Shown here: one piece after another, positions 48,771 through 58,243 of the stretch
How positions within the stretch are numbered: the first letter of the stretch is position 1
How the letters are laid out: every line of letters starts with the position of its first letter
DNA from: Enterobacteriaceae bacterium UBA7338
Lineage (GTDB): Bacteria; Pseudomonadota; Gammaproteobacteria; Enterobacterales; Enterobacteriaceae
Reading direction: 5' to 3'
Assembly: GCA_002480085.1 (NCBI GenBank)
Contig: DKPJ01000011.1
Span: 807,037-871,036, forward strand
DNA length: 64,000 nt
The notes under the pieces: generated by a model
The model's database searches: none
Seen by the model: only the letters and a program-made list of their open reading frames with translations
What the model was told of the DNA's origin: nothing
Position numbers and translations under genes: made by a program

Positions 48771-49925
48771 ATGGAACAACGCCGTTTTTCCGGCAAAGGC
48801 CACTGGTATCATGAGACCCAGTCGAGTACCGGCCAGGCACAAGCGCTACCGTTAGTTCCCGAAGCCGCCACCGTCACCGATCGTTTTTTACTGGATCTTG
48901 TGCTGCCTGAGGAGGTCGTCGCTCCCTGTCAAGGCTGGCTGGATCCTGCCCGCACGCTCTACGACCGGCTCTTTCCCCGCAGCGTCAGCGTCAGCCGCCT
49001 GCGCACCTTCAGCGCCTACGATCGCCTGAGCACGGCGCTGACGGTAGCCCAGGTTTACGGCGTTCAGCGCCTGTGCAATCACTATGCCGCCCGCCTCGCG
49101 CCGCTGCCCGGCCCGGACTCTTCCCGTGAAAGTAATCATCGGCTGGCGCAGATCACCCAGTACGCCAGACAGCTCGCCAGCTCCCCGGAGGTGATTGACG
49201 CCCGGGCGCGGGAGCAGCTTGAAGAGGTGGGGCTGACCAGCTGGGACATCGTGCTGATGGATCAGATTATCGGTTTTATCGGCTTTCAGGCGCGGGTCAT
49301 TGCGGCGTTTCAGGCCCTGCTCGGCCAGCCCGTACGCTGGCTACCCGGCATGGAGATGCAGCAGGATGCCGCCGCCGAACCGTTCAGCAGTCAGGAGAGC
49401 CGCTGGACGCCGAGCTTCGAAAGCGTTGAGCTGCACCTCGCCAGCGCCCCCCAGCTGGAGGCGCTGGCCCAGTGGCAGCCGCTCCCGGCCCTGCGGGTGC
49501 TGACGCCGGTGCTGGCCCATGAACACCCTTTGCTCAACCCGTTGGGGGAAATTATAGCGAGCGATATGTGCGACACGCTTGATGCCTCGCTGGTCGATCT
49601 GGTGGCCCTGCTGACGGCGCGGATCAACGGCAGCCTGGACTGCTTTAATTCTTTAGCCAGGTCTGCCGTACCCGAGGTGCCAATCGCAGCGTTACGCAGC
49701 GGCGAGCGGGCATTGAATACCTGGAGCCAGGCGGATCCCCAGGCGCGGGCGGTTATCCAGGCCGTCCAGCTGTTAACCCGAGCGGCAGATAGATTTAGCG
49801 CCGCCCAGTTTACTCCCCTCGTTGAGCAAGGACTTTCTCCGCAGCAGGCCATTAATTTGCTAGCGTGGAGCGGTCTGTGCGGCTGGTTGAATCGTCTTAA
49901 AATCGCGCTGGGCGACACGCATTAG
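48771..49925 (+). CDS. yciW: YciW, peroxidase/carboxymuconolactone-decarboxylase-like protein
   Basis: A 384-aa homologue of E. coli YciW with the conserved N-terminus HWYHETQSSTGQAQALPLVP and SRLRTFSAYDRLSTALTVAQ. It contains AhpD/CMD-like segments but lacks an obvious CxxC. In E. coli, yciW is activated by CysB and linked to cysteine and methionine metabolism; its exact reaction is unknown. It is preceded by AAGGAAAGCCC and followed by rnb after 78 bp on the same strand, the order found in E. coli. Confidence 0.9.
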   Translation: MEQRRFSGKGHWYHETQSSTGQAQALPLVPEAATVTDRFLLDLVLPEEVVAPCQGWLDPARTLYDRLFPRSVSVSRLRTFSAYDRLSTALTVAQVYGVQRLCNHYAARLAPLPGPDSSRESNHRLAQITQYARQLASSPEVIDARAREQLEEVGLTSWDIVLMDQIIGFIGFQARVIAAFQALLGQPVRWLPGMEMQQDAAAEPFSSQESRWTPSFESVELHLASAPQLEALAQWQPLPALRVLTPVLAHEHPLLNPLGEIIASDMCDTLDASLVDLVALLTARINGSLDCFNSLARSAVPEVPIAALRSGERALNTWSQADPQARAVIQAVQLLTRAADRFSAAQFTPLVEQGLSPQQAINLLAWSGLCGWLNRLKIALGDTH

Positions 49926-50003
49926 CGCGAAACAGCGCTTGCTGCGACACCCAGAATCGCGTAAAACTGTCAGCCGCTCTAATGGCCACGAAAATATAAA
50001 ATT

Positions 50004-51938
50004 ATGTTCCAGGACAACCCGCTGCTAGCGCAGCTTAAACAGCAACTGCATTCCCAAACGCCGCGTGCGGAAGGCGTCGTAAAAGGCACTGAGAAAGGCT
50101 TTGGCTTCCTTGAAGTAGACGGACAGAAAAGCTATTTCATTCCGCCGCCGCAGATGAAAAAGGTGATGCATGGCGACCGCGTGATCGCCGTGATCCACAG
50201 TGAAAAAGAGCGTGAATCCGTCGAGCCAGAAAAGCTTGTCGAGCCGTTCCTGACCCGCTTTGTGGGTAAAGTACAGAGAAAAGACGATCGTCTCTCTATC
50301 GTACCGGATCATCCGTTGTTGAAAGAGTCCATTCCCTGCCGGGCTATGCGCGGCGTGGAGCATGATTTTAAAGAGGGCGATTGGGCGGTAGCCGAAATGC
50401 GTCGTCATCCCCTGAAGGGCGATCGCGGCTTCTACGCCGAGCTGACGCAGTTTATCACCTTCGGTGATGACCACTTCGTACCGTGGTGGGTGACCCTTGC
50501 CCGCCACAATCTGGAAAAAGAGGCGCCGAACGGCGTAGCGACCGAGATGCTGGATGAGGGCCTCGAGCGTGTCGATCTGACCGCGCTGGACTTTGTCACC
50601 ATCGACAGCGCCAGCACCGAAGATATGGATGACGCCCTGTTTGTTGAAGCGTTAGCTGACGATAAGCTGCAGCTGACCGTGGCCATTGCCGATCCCACCG
50701 CGTGGATCGCCGAGGGCAGCAAGCTGGACGACATCGCTAAGGTGCGCGCCTTCACCAACTATCTGCCGGGCTTTAACATCCCGATGCTGCCGCGCGAGCT
50801 GTCAGACGATCTCTGCTCCCTGCGTGCGCAGGAAGTGCGCCCCGTGCTGGCCTGCCGCATGACCATTGCCGCTGACGGCACCATCGAAGAGGATATCACC
50901 TTCTTCGCGGCGACTATCGAATCAAAAGCCAAGCTGGTCTACGACGAGGTCTCCGACTGGCTGGAAGGCAAAGCGGGCTGGCAGCCACCGTCAGAGGCGA
51001 TTGCCAACCAGATCCGTCTCCTGCACCGCGTCTGCCTGAGCCGCAGCGAGTGGCGTACCCAGCATGCGCTGGTATTTAAGGATCGCCCGGACTACCGTTT
51101 CGTGCTGGGCGAGAAAGGCGAAGTGCTGGATATCGTGGCCGAGCCGCGCCGCATTGCTAACCGCATCGTTGAGGAGTCAATGATCTCCGCCAACATCTGT
51201 GCGGCACGCGTTCTGCGCGACAAGCTTGGTTTCGGCATCTACAACATTCACATGGGCATCGACCCAGCGAACGGCGAAGCGCTGGCCGCGCTATTGAAGA
51301 CCCACGGCATGCACGTTGATGCTGAAGAGGTGCTGACTCTCGAAGGTTTCTGTAAGCTGCGCCGTGAACTCGACGCCCAGCCGTCAGGCTTCCTCGACAG
51401 CCGCATCCGCCGCTTCCAGTCCTTTGCTGAGATCGGCACCGAGCCAGGTCCTCACTTCGGTCTTGGCCTTGACGCCTACGCGACCTGGACCTCCCCTATC
51501 CGTAAGTATGGCGATATGATCAACCATCGTCTGCTGAAGGCGATTATCAAAAACGAATCCGTTGCCCGTCCGCAGGAGGAGTCCACGCTGCAGATGGCCG
51601 AGCGCCGTCGCCTCAACCGTATGGCTGAGCGTGACGTCGGCGACTGGCTCTATGCGCGCTTCCTGAAGGATAAAGCCGGAACCGATACCCGCTTTGCCGC
51701 TGAGATTATCGATATCAGCCGCGGCGGTATGCGCGTGCGCCTCGTGGACAACGGCGCGGTCGCGTTTATTCCGGCTCCGTTCCTGCACGCCGTACGTGAT
51801 GAGATGGTGTGCAGCCAGGAGAACGGTACGGTGACGATTAAAGGCGAAACTGCGTATAAAGTTAGCGATGTGATTGACGTGACTATCGCTGAAGTTCGCA
51901 TGGAGACGCGCAGCGTTATTGCCCGCCCGCTGGCCTGA
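50004..51938 (+). CDS. rnb: Exoribonuclease II
   Basis: A 644-aa 3'-5' exoribonuclease of the RNB family with the E. coli length. Two cold-shock-type domains (1-170), the catalytic RNB domain (about 190-520) and an S1 domain (about 560-644) are present. The catalytic aspartates D201, D207, D209 and D210 lie in VTIDSASTEDMDDALF. It degrades single-stranded RNA and removes poly(A) tails. It has its own terminator. Confidence 0.97.
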   Translation: MFQDNPLLAQLKQQLHSQTPRAEGVVKGTEKGFGFLEVDGQKSYFIPPPQMKKVMHGDRVIAVIHSEKERESVEPEKLVEPFLTRFVGKVQRKDDRLSIVPDHPLLKESIPCRAMRGVEHDFKEGDWAVAEMRRHPLKGDRGFYAELTQFITFGDDHFVPWWVTLARHNLEKEAPNGVATEMLDEGLERVDLTALDFVTIDSASTEDMDDALFVEALADDKLQLTVAIADPTAWIAEGSKLDDIAKVRAFTNYLPGFNIPMLPRELSDDLCSLRAQEVRPVLACRMTIAADGTIEEDITFFAATIESKAKLVYDEVSDWLEGKAGWQPPSEAIANQIRLLHRVCLSRSEWRTQHALVFKDRPDYRFVLGEKGEVLDIVAEPRRIANRIVEESMISANICAARVLRDKLGFGIYNIHMGIDPANGEALAALLKTHGMHVDAEEVLTLEGFCKLRRELDAQPSGFLDSRIRRFQSFAEIGTEPGPHFGLGLDAYATWTSPIRKYGDMINHRLLKAIIKNESVARPQEESTLQMAERRRLNRMAERDVGDWLYARFLKDKAGTDTRFAAEIIDISRGGMRVRLVDNGAVAFIPAPFLHAVRDEMVCSQENGTVTIKGETAYKVSDVIDVTIAEVRMETRSVIARPLA

Positions 51939-51954
51939 TAACTTCCCAACTCGG

Positions 51955-51979
51955 TCGGCCTCGTGATTAACGAGGCCGA
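51955..51979 (+). terminator. Terminator of rnb
   Basis: TCGGCCTCG (51955-51963) pairs with CGAGGCCGA (51971-51979) over a 7-nt loop. It is followed by TTGCATT. It lies 16 bp after the rnb stop. Confidence 0.78.
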
Positions 51980-52150
51980 TTGCATTATGCCTTCCCCTGC
52001 ATGTAATAAATATTCACTAATTCTGCTTTTTCGCTTTAGCAGAAATATTATAATATCGCCTGCAAAAACAGCGTGTTCTGGTCTAACCCTTGCGGCTTTG
52101 TCGATCTTTAAATGTGTGACCATAGCGTGTTCAGCAGGACAGGAGGAAGC

Positions 52151-54142
52151 ATGAAAGAGGATTTGGATCACAGTGTGATATTTCGCTATTTGGGTTCAGG
52201 TAGCCCCTTCTGGCGACTCTCAGCCGACAGCAACACACTACACCTTGCCGCCAGTGAAAGTGCCGAAGCAGGCCAGACGATAGCGCTCAGTGATGAGCAG
52301 GCCGAGCAGATTCGGGCTATGACGGTGATCACTTCCAGCGTGACCACATCCCTGTCGCTTTTTGGCAAAGAGGTGCCTCTACACCTGGTTGGCCGGAAAA
52401 TCAGTAAGACAGAGTGGTCCGGCACCGCCTCCTCCGGGAATGACACCGCCTCCGTAGCCAGGAATTTAGCCCAGGGTCTCTCCTTTGCTGAACAGGTGGT
52501 TTCCGAAGCGCACTCGGCGATCGTTATTCTCGATCGCCATGGCAATATTCAACGCTTTAACCGGCTATGCGAAGAGTATACCGGCATGCGTGAAAAAGAG
52601 GTTATTGGCCAGAACGTATTTACTCTATTTATGAGCCGCAAAGAGGCGGTCGCATCACGCCGCAATATTGCCAGCTTTTTCCTCAGCGGTAGCTCGTATG
52701 AAGTTGAGCGCTGGATTAAAACCCGCAAGGGGCAGCGGCTGTTTCTGTTTCGCAATAAATTTGTTCACAGCGGCAGCGGAAAAAACGAAATATTTCTTAT
52801 CTGCTCCGGGACCGATATTACCGAAGAGCGCCGCGCCCAGGAGCGACTGCGCGTGCTGGCAAATACCGACACCGTCACCGGCCTGCCTAACCGCAATGCT
52901 ATCAATGAGCTGATTAGCGACGCCATTGCGAAACGAGGCGACAGCCAGGTGGGCATTGTCTACCTCGATCTCGATAACTTCAAAAAGGTAAACGACGTCT
53001 ACGGCCATATGTTTGGCGATCAGCTGCTCCAGGCGGTTGCGCTGGCCATTTTAAGCTGTCTGGCGGAGGGCCAGGTGCTGGCAAGGCTGGGGGGTGACGA
53101 ATTTATCGTCCTGGCGACCAAAACGTCGCAGGGCGCGCTAGAGGCGATGGCGTCGAGGATCATAACCCGCCTGCGCCAGCCCTTCCGCATCGGGCTTATC
53201 GAGGTCTACTCGGGATGCTCACTGGGCATTTCATTAGCTCCCCAGCACGGTAAGGACCGGGAGAGCGTGATCCGCAATGCCGATACCGCCATGTACACAG
53301 CTAAAGAGAACGGTCGGGGTAAGTTTTGCGTGTTTACCCCCGAGATGAGTCAGCGCGTGTTTGAGTATCTATGGCTGGACACTAACCTGCGCAAGGCGCT
53401 GGATGATAATCAGCTGGTGATCTACTACCAGCCCAAGGTGACCTGGCGCGGTGAGATCCGCAGCCTGGAGGCGCTGATACGCTGGCAGTCACCGGAGCGC
53501 GGCCTTCTTGCCCCTACGGAGTTTATCTCCTATGCCGAGGAGTCAGGCCTGATCGTCCCCCTGGGGCGTTGGATCATGCTCAACGTGCTACAGCAGGTCG
53601 CCAGGTGGCGAGACAAGGGGCTGAATATGCGCGTGGCGGTAAACATCTCTGCGCGTCAGCTGGCCGACCAGACCCTGTGCAGCGATCTCCAGCAGGCGCT
53701 TAAGGATCTGCACTTTGAATACAGCCCAATCGATGTTGAACTCACCGAAAGCTGCCTGATAGAGAACGAAGAGCTTTCCCTGTCGGTGATCGAGCAGTTC
53801 AGTGCCCTGGGCGCACAGGTGCATCTCGATGACTTTGGTACCGGTTACTCGTCGCTGTCGCAGCTGGCGCGCTTCCCCATTGACGCCATCAAGCTCGACC
53901 ACTCTTTTGTTCGCGATGTGCATAAGCAGTCGGTTTCGCAATCGCTGGTAAGGGCCATCGTCGCCGTGGCGCAGGCGCTCAATTTGCAGGTAATAGCCGA
54001 GGGCGTCGAGAGCGCTAAAGAGGATGCCTTTCTGACGAAAAACGGCGTCAATGAACGACAGGGATTTCTTTTCGCCAAGCCCATGCCTGCGGCTGCATTT
54101 GAACGCTGGTATAAGCGTTATCAGGCGCGACAAATGCGCTAG
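52151..54142 (+). CDS. pdeR: c-di-GMP phosphodiesterase PdeR (Gmr, YciR)
   Basis: A 663-aa protein (E. coli 661). ATG at 52151 follows an excellent AGGAGGAAGC. Order: N-terminal region (1-110), PAS (about 112-230), GGDEF (about 240-395; the motif RLGGDEF is intact) and EAL (about 410-655; SLEALIRW, NISARQL, DDFGTGYSSL). In E. coli PdeR is a trigger enzyme. It binds and inhibits DgcM and MlrA, and c-di-GMP hydrolysis relieves this, so curli genes turn on. dgcM is about 48 kb away in this window. Confidence 0.96.
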   Translation: MKEDLDHSVIFRYLGSGSPFWRLSADSNTLHLAASESAEAGQTIALSDEQAEQIRAMTVITSSVTTSLSLFGKEVPLHLVGRKISKTEWSGTASSGNDTASVARNLAQGLSFAEQVVSEAHSAIVILDRHGNIQRFNRLCEEYTGMREKEVIGQNVFTLFMSRKEAVASRRNIASFFLSGSSYEVERWIKTRKGQRLFLFRNKFVHSGSGKNEIFLICSGTDITEERRAQERLRVLANTDTVTGLPNRNAINELISDAIAKRGDSQVGIVYLDLDNFKKVNDVYGHMFGDQLLQAVALAILSCLAEGQVLARLGGDEFIVLATKTSQGALEAMASRIITRLRQPFRIGLIEVYSGCSLGISLAPQHGKDRESVIRNADTAMYTAKENGRGKFCVFTPEMSQRVFEYLWLDTNLRKALDDNQLVIYYQPKVTWRGEIRSLEALIRWQSPERGLLAPTEFISYAEESGLIVPLGRWIMLNVLQQVARWRDKGLNMRVAVNISARQLADQTLCSDLQQALKDLHFEYSPIDVELTESCLIENEELSLSVIEQFSALGAQVHLDDFGTGYSSLSQLARFPIDAIKLDHSFVRDVHKQSVSQSLVRAIVAVAQALNLQVIAEGVESAKEDAFLTKNGVNERQGFLFAKPMPAAAFERWYKRYQARQMR

Positions 54143-54256
54143 CCATCAATTTATATCCGCTGCTTATGCTTTTTTGAGATTTATTTTTTCTCCTTCTCTT
54201 TTTACACTATTTTTTGCATCATTAAATTTATTACCATTTCAATCAGGAGTGACATG

Positions 54257-54439
54257 ATGGCTGACATCGACGCAAAGCAACTGGCAGGCCGCATTGATAC
54301 CGTGCTCGATATTCTGGTTGCGGGTGATTATCACTCTGCCATTCATAATCTTGAAATTCTCAAGGCAGAGCTTCTGGCACTGAACGATGCAGAGCAGGCG
54401 CAAGGGCAAAATTCGCCTAAAACGCCGTGGGAAATTTAA
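54257..54439 (+). CDS. yciZ: YciZ (DUF2559)
   Basis: A 60-aa soluble protein matching E. coli YciZ (57 aa): RIDTVLDILVAGDYHSAIHN, EILKAELL and the end PWEI. Two adjacent ATGs exist, and the second (54257) has the better distance, 7 nt, from CAGGAG. Function is unknown. It is followed 5 bp later by yciT, so the pair is an operon. Confidence 0.9.
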   Translation: MADIDAKQLAGRIDTVLDILVAGDYHSAIHNLEILKAELLALNDAEQAQGQNSPKTPWEI

Positions 54440-54444
54440 TCGCA

Positions 54445-55203
54445 ATGAATCCCCGCCAACAAACTATTTTACAGATGGTGATCGATAAGGGCCGGGTTAG
54501 CGTCACCGATCTGGCGAAAACAACCGGCGTTTCTGAAGTCACCATCCGCCAGGATCTGAATACGCTGGAGAAGCAGAGCTATTTGCGCCGCACCCACGGC
54601 TACGCCGTGCCGCTGGAAAGCGATGATGTCGAAACCCGGATGCTCAATAATTTTGCCCTTAAGCGCGAGCTGGCGGAATTTGCCGCCTCTACGGTTGAGC
54701 CGGGTGAAACCCTATTTATTGAGAACGGCAGCAGCAATGCGCTGCTGGCACGCACCCTGGCCGAGCAGAAAGATATCACCATTATTACGGTGAGCAGCTA
54801 TATTGCTCATCTGCTAAAAGAGACGCCCTGTGAGGTGATCCTGCTCGGGGGCATCTACCAGAAAAAAAGCGAGAGCATGGTGGGGCCGCTGACGCGCCAG
54901 TATATTGCGCAGGTGCACTTCAGTAAGGCCTTTATTGGTATTGATGGCTGGCAGCCTGAGACCGGCTTTACCGGCCGGGATATGATGCGCGCCGACGTCG
55001 TAAACGCCGTGCTTGAAAAGGGCTGTGAGGCCATTATCCTGACCGACAGCTCTAAGTTTGGTGCCGTTCACCCCTACCCGCTTGGTCAGGATCATCCCTT
55101 TAACAGAGTGATCACCGATGACAGGCTTAACCCGGTAACGCAGCGCGCGCTGGAGCAGACTGGCTTACAGGTTGATATCGTTAAATCCTCCCGCACGCGC
55201 TAA
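54445..55203 (+). CDS. yciT: DeoR-family regulator YciT
   Basis: A 252-aa regulator close to E. coli YciT (249 aa). ATG at 54445 gives the family start MNPRQQTILQMVID. The helix-turn-helix (about 5-58) contains VTDLAKTTGVSEVTIRQDLN and the sensor domain carries ENGSSNALLARTL and LLGGIYQKKS. E. coli YciT is reported to respond to osmotic conditions. The ligand is unknown. The C-terminus differs from E. coli for about 20 residues. Confidence 0.94.
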   Translation: MNPRQQTILQMVIDKGRVSVTDLAKTTGVSEVTIRQDLNTLEKQSYLRRTHGYAVPLESDDVETRMLNNFALKRELAEFAASTVEPGETLFIENGSSNALLARTLAEQKDITIITVSSYIAHLLKETPCEVILLGGIYQKKSESMVGPLTRQYIAQVHFSKAFIGIDGWQPETGFTGRDMMRADVVNAVLEKGCEAIILTDSSKFGAVHPYPLGQDHPFNRVITDDRLNPVTQRALEQTGLQVDIVKSSRTR

Positions 55204-55212
55204 CGCTTTTCA

Positions 55213-55230
55213 AGCCCACCAACGTGGGCT
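55213..55230 (+). terminator. Small hairpin after yciT
   Basis: AGCCCAC (55213-55219) pairs with GTGGGCT (55224-55230) with a CAAC loop. There is no T run, so this is only a possible terminator. Confidence 0.45.
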
Positions 55231-55423
55231 ATCTCCCTCATCTATGAGACTTTTCTGACGATTCAATTAAGACTTTTTACCTGTCTGGTTGACGGGCAAG
55301 AAGTAAAATTATGTTCAGCGATATAACAGGATGTAACTATCACTCGCCTCGTTGAGGTGTGGATTTCAGTAACAACTGTGTAACATAATTTACGGAAAAA
55401 GACTTTAGTGTGTCATAAGCGCA

Positions 55424-55433
55424 CTATACTTAA
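55424..55433 (+). promoter_or_regulatory. Sigma-S promoter of osmB
   Basis: CTATACTTAA matches the sigma-S -10 consensus in full and lies 42 bp upstream of the osmB start codon. E. coli osmB is induced by osmotic stress and stationary phase through sigma-S. Confidence 0.82.
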
Positions 55434-55475
55434 AGAGATTTCTTTCCGTGAATCGAAATTTCAGGAGAAAGTATT

Positions 55476-55691
55476 ATGATGTTATCGAGCAAAAAAGCGG
55501 CAACTGTCGTACTGGCTGTCACACTGGCACTGTCTCTGAGCGCATGTTCAAACTGGTCTAAACGCGATCGCAACACCGCTATCGGTGCAGGCGCAGGTGC
55601 AATCGGTGGTTCAGTCTTAACCGATGGCAGCACCCTGGGTACCCTGGGCGGCGCAGCGGTAGGCGGGATTATCGGTCATCAGGTCGATTAA
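55476..55691 (+). CDS. osmB: Osmotically inducible lipoprotein OsmB
   Basis: A 71-aa lipoprotein (E. coli 72). The lipobox LSAC gives a lipidated cysteine at about residue 24, followed by SNWSKRDRNTA. The mature part is glycine-rich (IGAGAGAIGGSVLTDG and GGAAVGGIIGHQVD), a glycine-zipper-type membrane motif. The residue after the cysteine is Ser, favouring the outer membrane. A sigma-S promoter lies upstream. The precise role is unknown. Confidence 0.96.
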   Translation: MMLSSKKAATVVLAVTLALSLSACSNWSKRDRNTAIGAGAGAIGGSVLTDGSTLGTLGGAAVGGIIGHQVD

Positions 55692-55788
55692 TTATACGAC
55701 GTAGCAGGTCTTTAAAAGAACGAATAAAGCGTTCTGGTAACGCCATAATACTTTCTTGCAGATCTGAATTACGCAGTACAGATATAAG

Positions 55789-55812
55789 GCCACGGCAAAC
55801 GCCGTGGCTTAT
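55789..55812. terminator. Terminator between osmB and yciH
   Basis: GCCACGGC (55789-55796) pairs with GCCGTGGC (55801-55808). TTATTTATTT follows on the plus strand and ATAAGG precedes it. It should terminate osmB, and perhaps also yciH from the other side. Confidence 0.85.
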
Positions 55813-55822
55813 TTATTTGGCA

Positions 55823-56149
55823 TTAGCCGCCCGCCAGTTTCACCTTCATCCCTTTGGCTTCCAGCAATGTTTTAAGCAGATCGCGCTTGTCGCCCTGAAT
55901 TTCAATGACGCCCTCTTTTACCGATCCGCCGCATCCGCACTTCTTCTTCAGTTCGGCCGCCAGCTTATTTAATGCATCATCATCGCCATCAATGCCGGTA
56001 ATCAAACAGACGCCCTTCCCTTTGCGTCCGCTGGTTTGCCGCTGAATGCGCACAATACCGTCGCCTTTTGGTCGTTCAGGGGCCGCTTTTGGCTCATCGA
56101 TACGCCCGGTTTCAGTGGAATAGACTAAACGGCTGTTGCTCTCTTTCAT
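55823..56149 (-). CDS. yciH: SUI1-domain protein YciH
   Basis: A 108-aa protein, identical in length to E. coli YciH. The eIF1/SUI1 fold occupies the second half, with KGVCLITGIDGDDDALN, KKKCGCGGSVKEGVIEIQGD. It is related to eukaryotic initiation factor 1 and affects start-site discrimination in vitro; it has been linked to global stress effects. Its ATG overlaps the pyrF stop by one base, so the genes are co-translated. Confidence 0.96.
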   Translation of the reverse strand: MKESNSRLVYSTETGRIDEPKAAPERPKGDGIVRIQRQTSGRKGKGVCLITGIDGDDDALNKLAAELKKKCGCGGSVKEGVIEIQGDKRDLLKTLLEAKGMKVKLAGG

Positions 56150-56886
56150 TACGCCCCCACATTCAGCGACGCGTTAATGGCGTTAAGGGTCTGCGCAGGA
56201 TCGGCTGACTGGGTCACCGGCCGGCCAATAACCATATAGTCCACCCCGGCTACCAGCGCCTGCTGCGGGGTCATGATCCGCCGCTGATCGCCCACCTCGC
56301 TGCCTTCAGGGCGGATCCCCGGCGTCACCAGTTTAAACTCGTGCCCCAGCACGCTCTTGAAGCGCACCGCCTCCTGTGCAGAGCAGACAACGCCATCCAG
56401 GCCGCACTGCTTCGTCAGGCGCGCCAGGCGCTCGGCGTGCTCGGCAGGCGTGCTGGTGATGCCCAGGTCAACCAGATCGCTGGCTTCCATGCTGGTCAAC
56501 ACCGTCACGGCAATCAGCAGCGGCGCGTCTTTGCCAAACGGCACCAGCGCTTCACGGGCGGCGCTCATCATCCGTGCGCCTCCGGAGGCGTGGACGTTTA
56601 CCATCCAGACGCCAAGATCGGCCGCGGCGGCCACCGCATGAGCAGCGGTATTGGGAATGTCATGAAACTTCAGATCGAGAAACACGTCGAAGCCGCGCTG
56701 GTGAAGCTCGCGCACAAACTGCGGCCCGAAACGGGTAAACATCTCTTTGCCTACCTTCAGGCGGCAGTCGGCGGGATTAATGCGATCGACAAACTCCAGG
56801 GCGAGATCGCGGCTGGCATAGTCCAGGGCGACAACAACGGGAGAGTGGCACAGAGATGGGGAAGAAGCTGAAGCAGTAGACGTCAT
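56149..56886 (-). CDS. pyrF: Orotidine 5'-phosphate decarboxylase
   Basis: A 245-aa enzyme with the same length as E. coli PyrF. ATG at 56886 is preceded by GGTCTGGTC, and the longer frame upstream has no similarity. It converts OMP to UMP, the last step of pyrimidine synthesis. The catalytic signature is FLDLKFHDIPNT, and GIRPEGSEVGDQRR binds phosphate with GRPVTQS. It is coupled to yciH. Confidence 0.98.
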   Translation of the reverse strand: MTSTASASSPSLCHSPVVVALDYASRDLALEFVDRINPADCRLKVGKEMFTRFGPQFVRELHQRGFDVFLDLKFHDIPNTAAHAVAAAADLGVWMVNVHASGGARMMSAAREALVPFGKDAPLLIAVTVLTSMEASDLVDLGITSTPAEHAERLARLTKQCGLDGVVCSAQEAVRFKSVLGHEFKLVTPGIRPEGSEVGDQRRIMTPQQALVAGVDYMVIGRPVTQSADPAQTLNAINASLNVGA

Positions 56887-57067
56887 GACCAGACCTTCTT
56901 GTTGATGAGCACGCGCGGGCGCAAACGGAATAAACGGGCAGCATTCTAACTGCGAGCGCGGAAAATTGACAGGACGCATTTTTCACTGGCTGACCTGGTT
57001 GGCTCCGTGCGGGTGGTGAAGAGGAATCATTATAGGATGTTGTAACTAAATAGGGTCTTTTTTTAAA

Positions 57068-58237
57068 TTACTGACCGTCAAGACCGCGAATGGGCTTCAC
57101 CGTTGACCAGGCGCGACAGGAGGGACAGTGCCAGTACATGGTATAGGCCGTAAAGCCGCACTTCTGACAGCGGTAGCGCGGCTTGCTGCGGATCTGCTCT
57201 CCCACCATATCACGCAGCGCCATCAGGCTCTCTTTCGCCCGCCCCTCTTCGGCATCGTGAAGGTGATAGTCCATCAGCTTATGGAAGACGCGCATCGTCG
57301 GGTGACGCTGTAGCTGGCGGGTTACCGCCACCTGGGCCTGATCCTGCCCTTCCTGCCGATCGATGATCTCAGCCAGCATCAGATCGGCAGTCGCGCCGAC
57401 GTTCTCTTCAACGCAGCGGGTGAGAAATTCGGCCCACTCCTCGGTTTTGCCCAGCTGCAGATAGCAGGTTTGCAGCATCTCCAGCGTTTCGCTGACCAGC
57501 TCTTTATCCTGGTCGATCACCCGCAGCAGGCTCTCCACCGCTTTGGCGTAGTCACCTTTAGCCATCAGCACGCGCCCCATCATAATGGAGATGCGCGGAC
57601 TGGTGCGATCGGCGGCGGCACCCTTTTTCAGCAGCGCCATGGCACGATCCATATCGTCGTTACCCATCTGCTGCAGCGCAAGCTCGCAGTAAAAATGGGC
57701 AATTTCGCCGCGCTGTTTATCTTTACCGAGCTTAACCAGACGTTCGGCAACGTCGATTGCCTTTTGCCACTCGCTGGTCGCCTGGTAGATCTGCAGAAGC
57801 TGCTGCAGCGCCCCGATGCGAAAATCGGTTTCGTCCACCAGCTGGTTAAACATGTCTTCGGCGCGATCGTACATACCCGCAGCCATGTAGTCGCGACCCA
57901 GCTGCTGCACCGCCAGCAGGCGCTGGTCATAAGAGAGGGAAGCGCTCTCCATCAGGGTCTGATGGATGCGAATGGCGCGATCTACCTCGCCCCGGGAGCG
58001 GAACAGGTTGCCCAAGGTGAGATGCGCCTCAACGGTACCGGTATCCTCTTTGAGCATGTCGAGGAACAGGTCAACCGCTTTGTCCTGTTGGTTACTGAGC
58101 AGGAAGTTGACGCCGGCTACGTAGTCACGCGATAGCCGGTTGGCCTCATCCTGCTTTGTTTGTTGCGCACTTCTGCGGCCCATATACCAGCCGTAGGCGG
58201 CTGCTACAGGTAACAGCAGAAACAACAGCTCCAGCAT
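57068..58237 (-). CDS. lapB: LPS assembly regulator LapB
   Basis: A 389-aa inner-membrane-anchored protein, the length of E. coli LapB (YciM). An N-terminal helix (about 1-18, LELLFLLLPVAAAYGWYMG) is followed by nine or so TPR repeats (about 45-340). A C-terminal rubredoxin-like metal site has CQKCGFTAY and WHCPSCRAW. It presents LpxC to the protease FtsH and so limits lipid A synthesis. It follows lapA after 6 bp on the same strand. Confidence 0.97.
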   Translation of the reverse strand: MLELLFLLLPVAAAYGWYMGRRSAQQTKQDEANRLSRDYVAGVNFLLSNQQDKAVDLFLDMLKEDTGTVEAHLTLGNLFRSRGEVDRAIRIHQTLMESASLSYDQRLLAVQQLGRDYMAAGMYDRAEDMFNQLVDETDFRIGALQQLLQIYQATSEWQKAIDVAERLVKLGKDKQRGEIAHFYCELALQQMGNDDMDRAMALLKKGAAADRTSPRISIMMGRVLMAKGDYAKAVESLLRVIDQDKELVSETLEMLQTCYLQLGKTEEWAEFLTRCVEENVGATADLMLAEIIDRQEGQDQAQVAVTRQLQRHPTMRVFHKLMDYHLHDAEEGRAKESLMALRDMVGEQIRSKPRYRCQKCGFTAYTMYWHCPSCRAWSTVKPIRGLDGQ

Positions 58238-58243
58238 AGCCTG

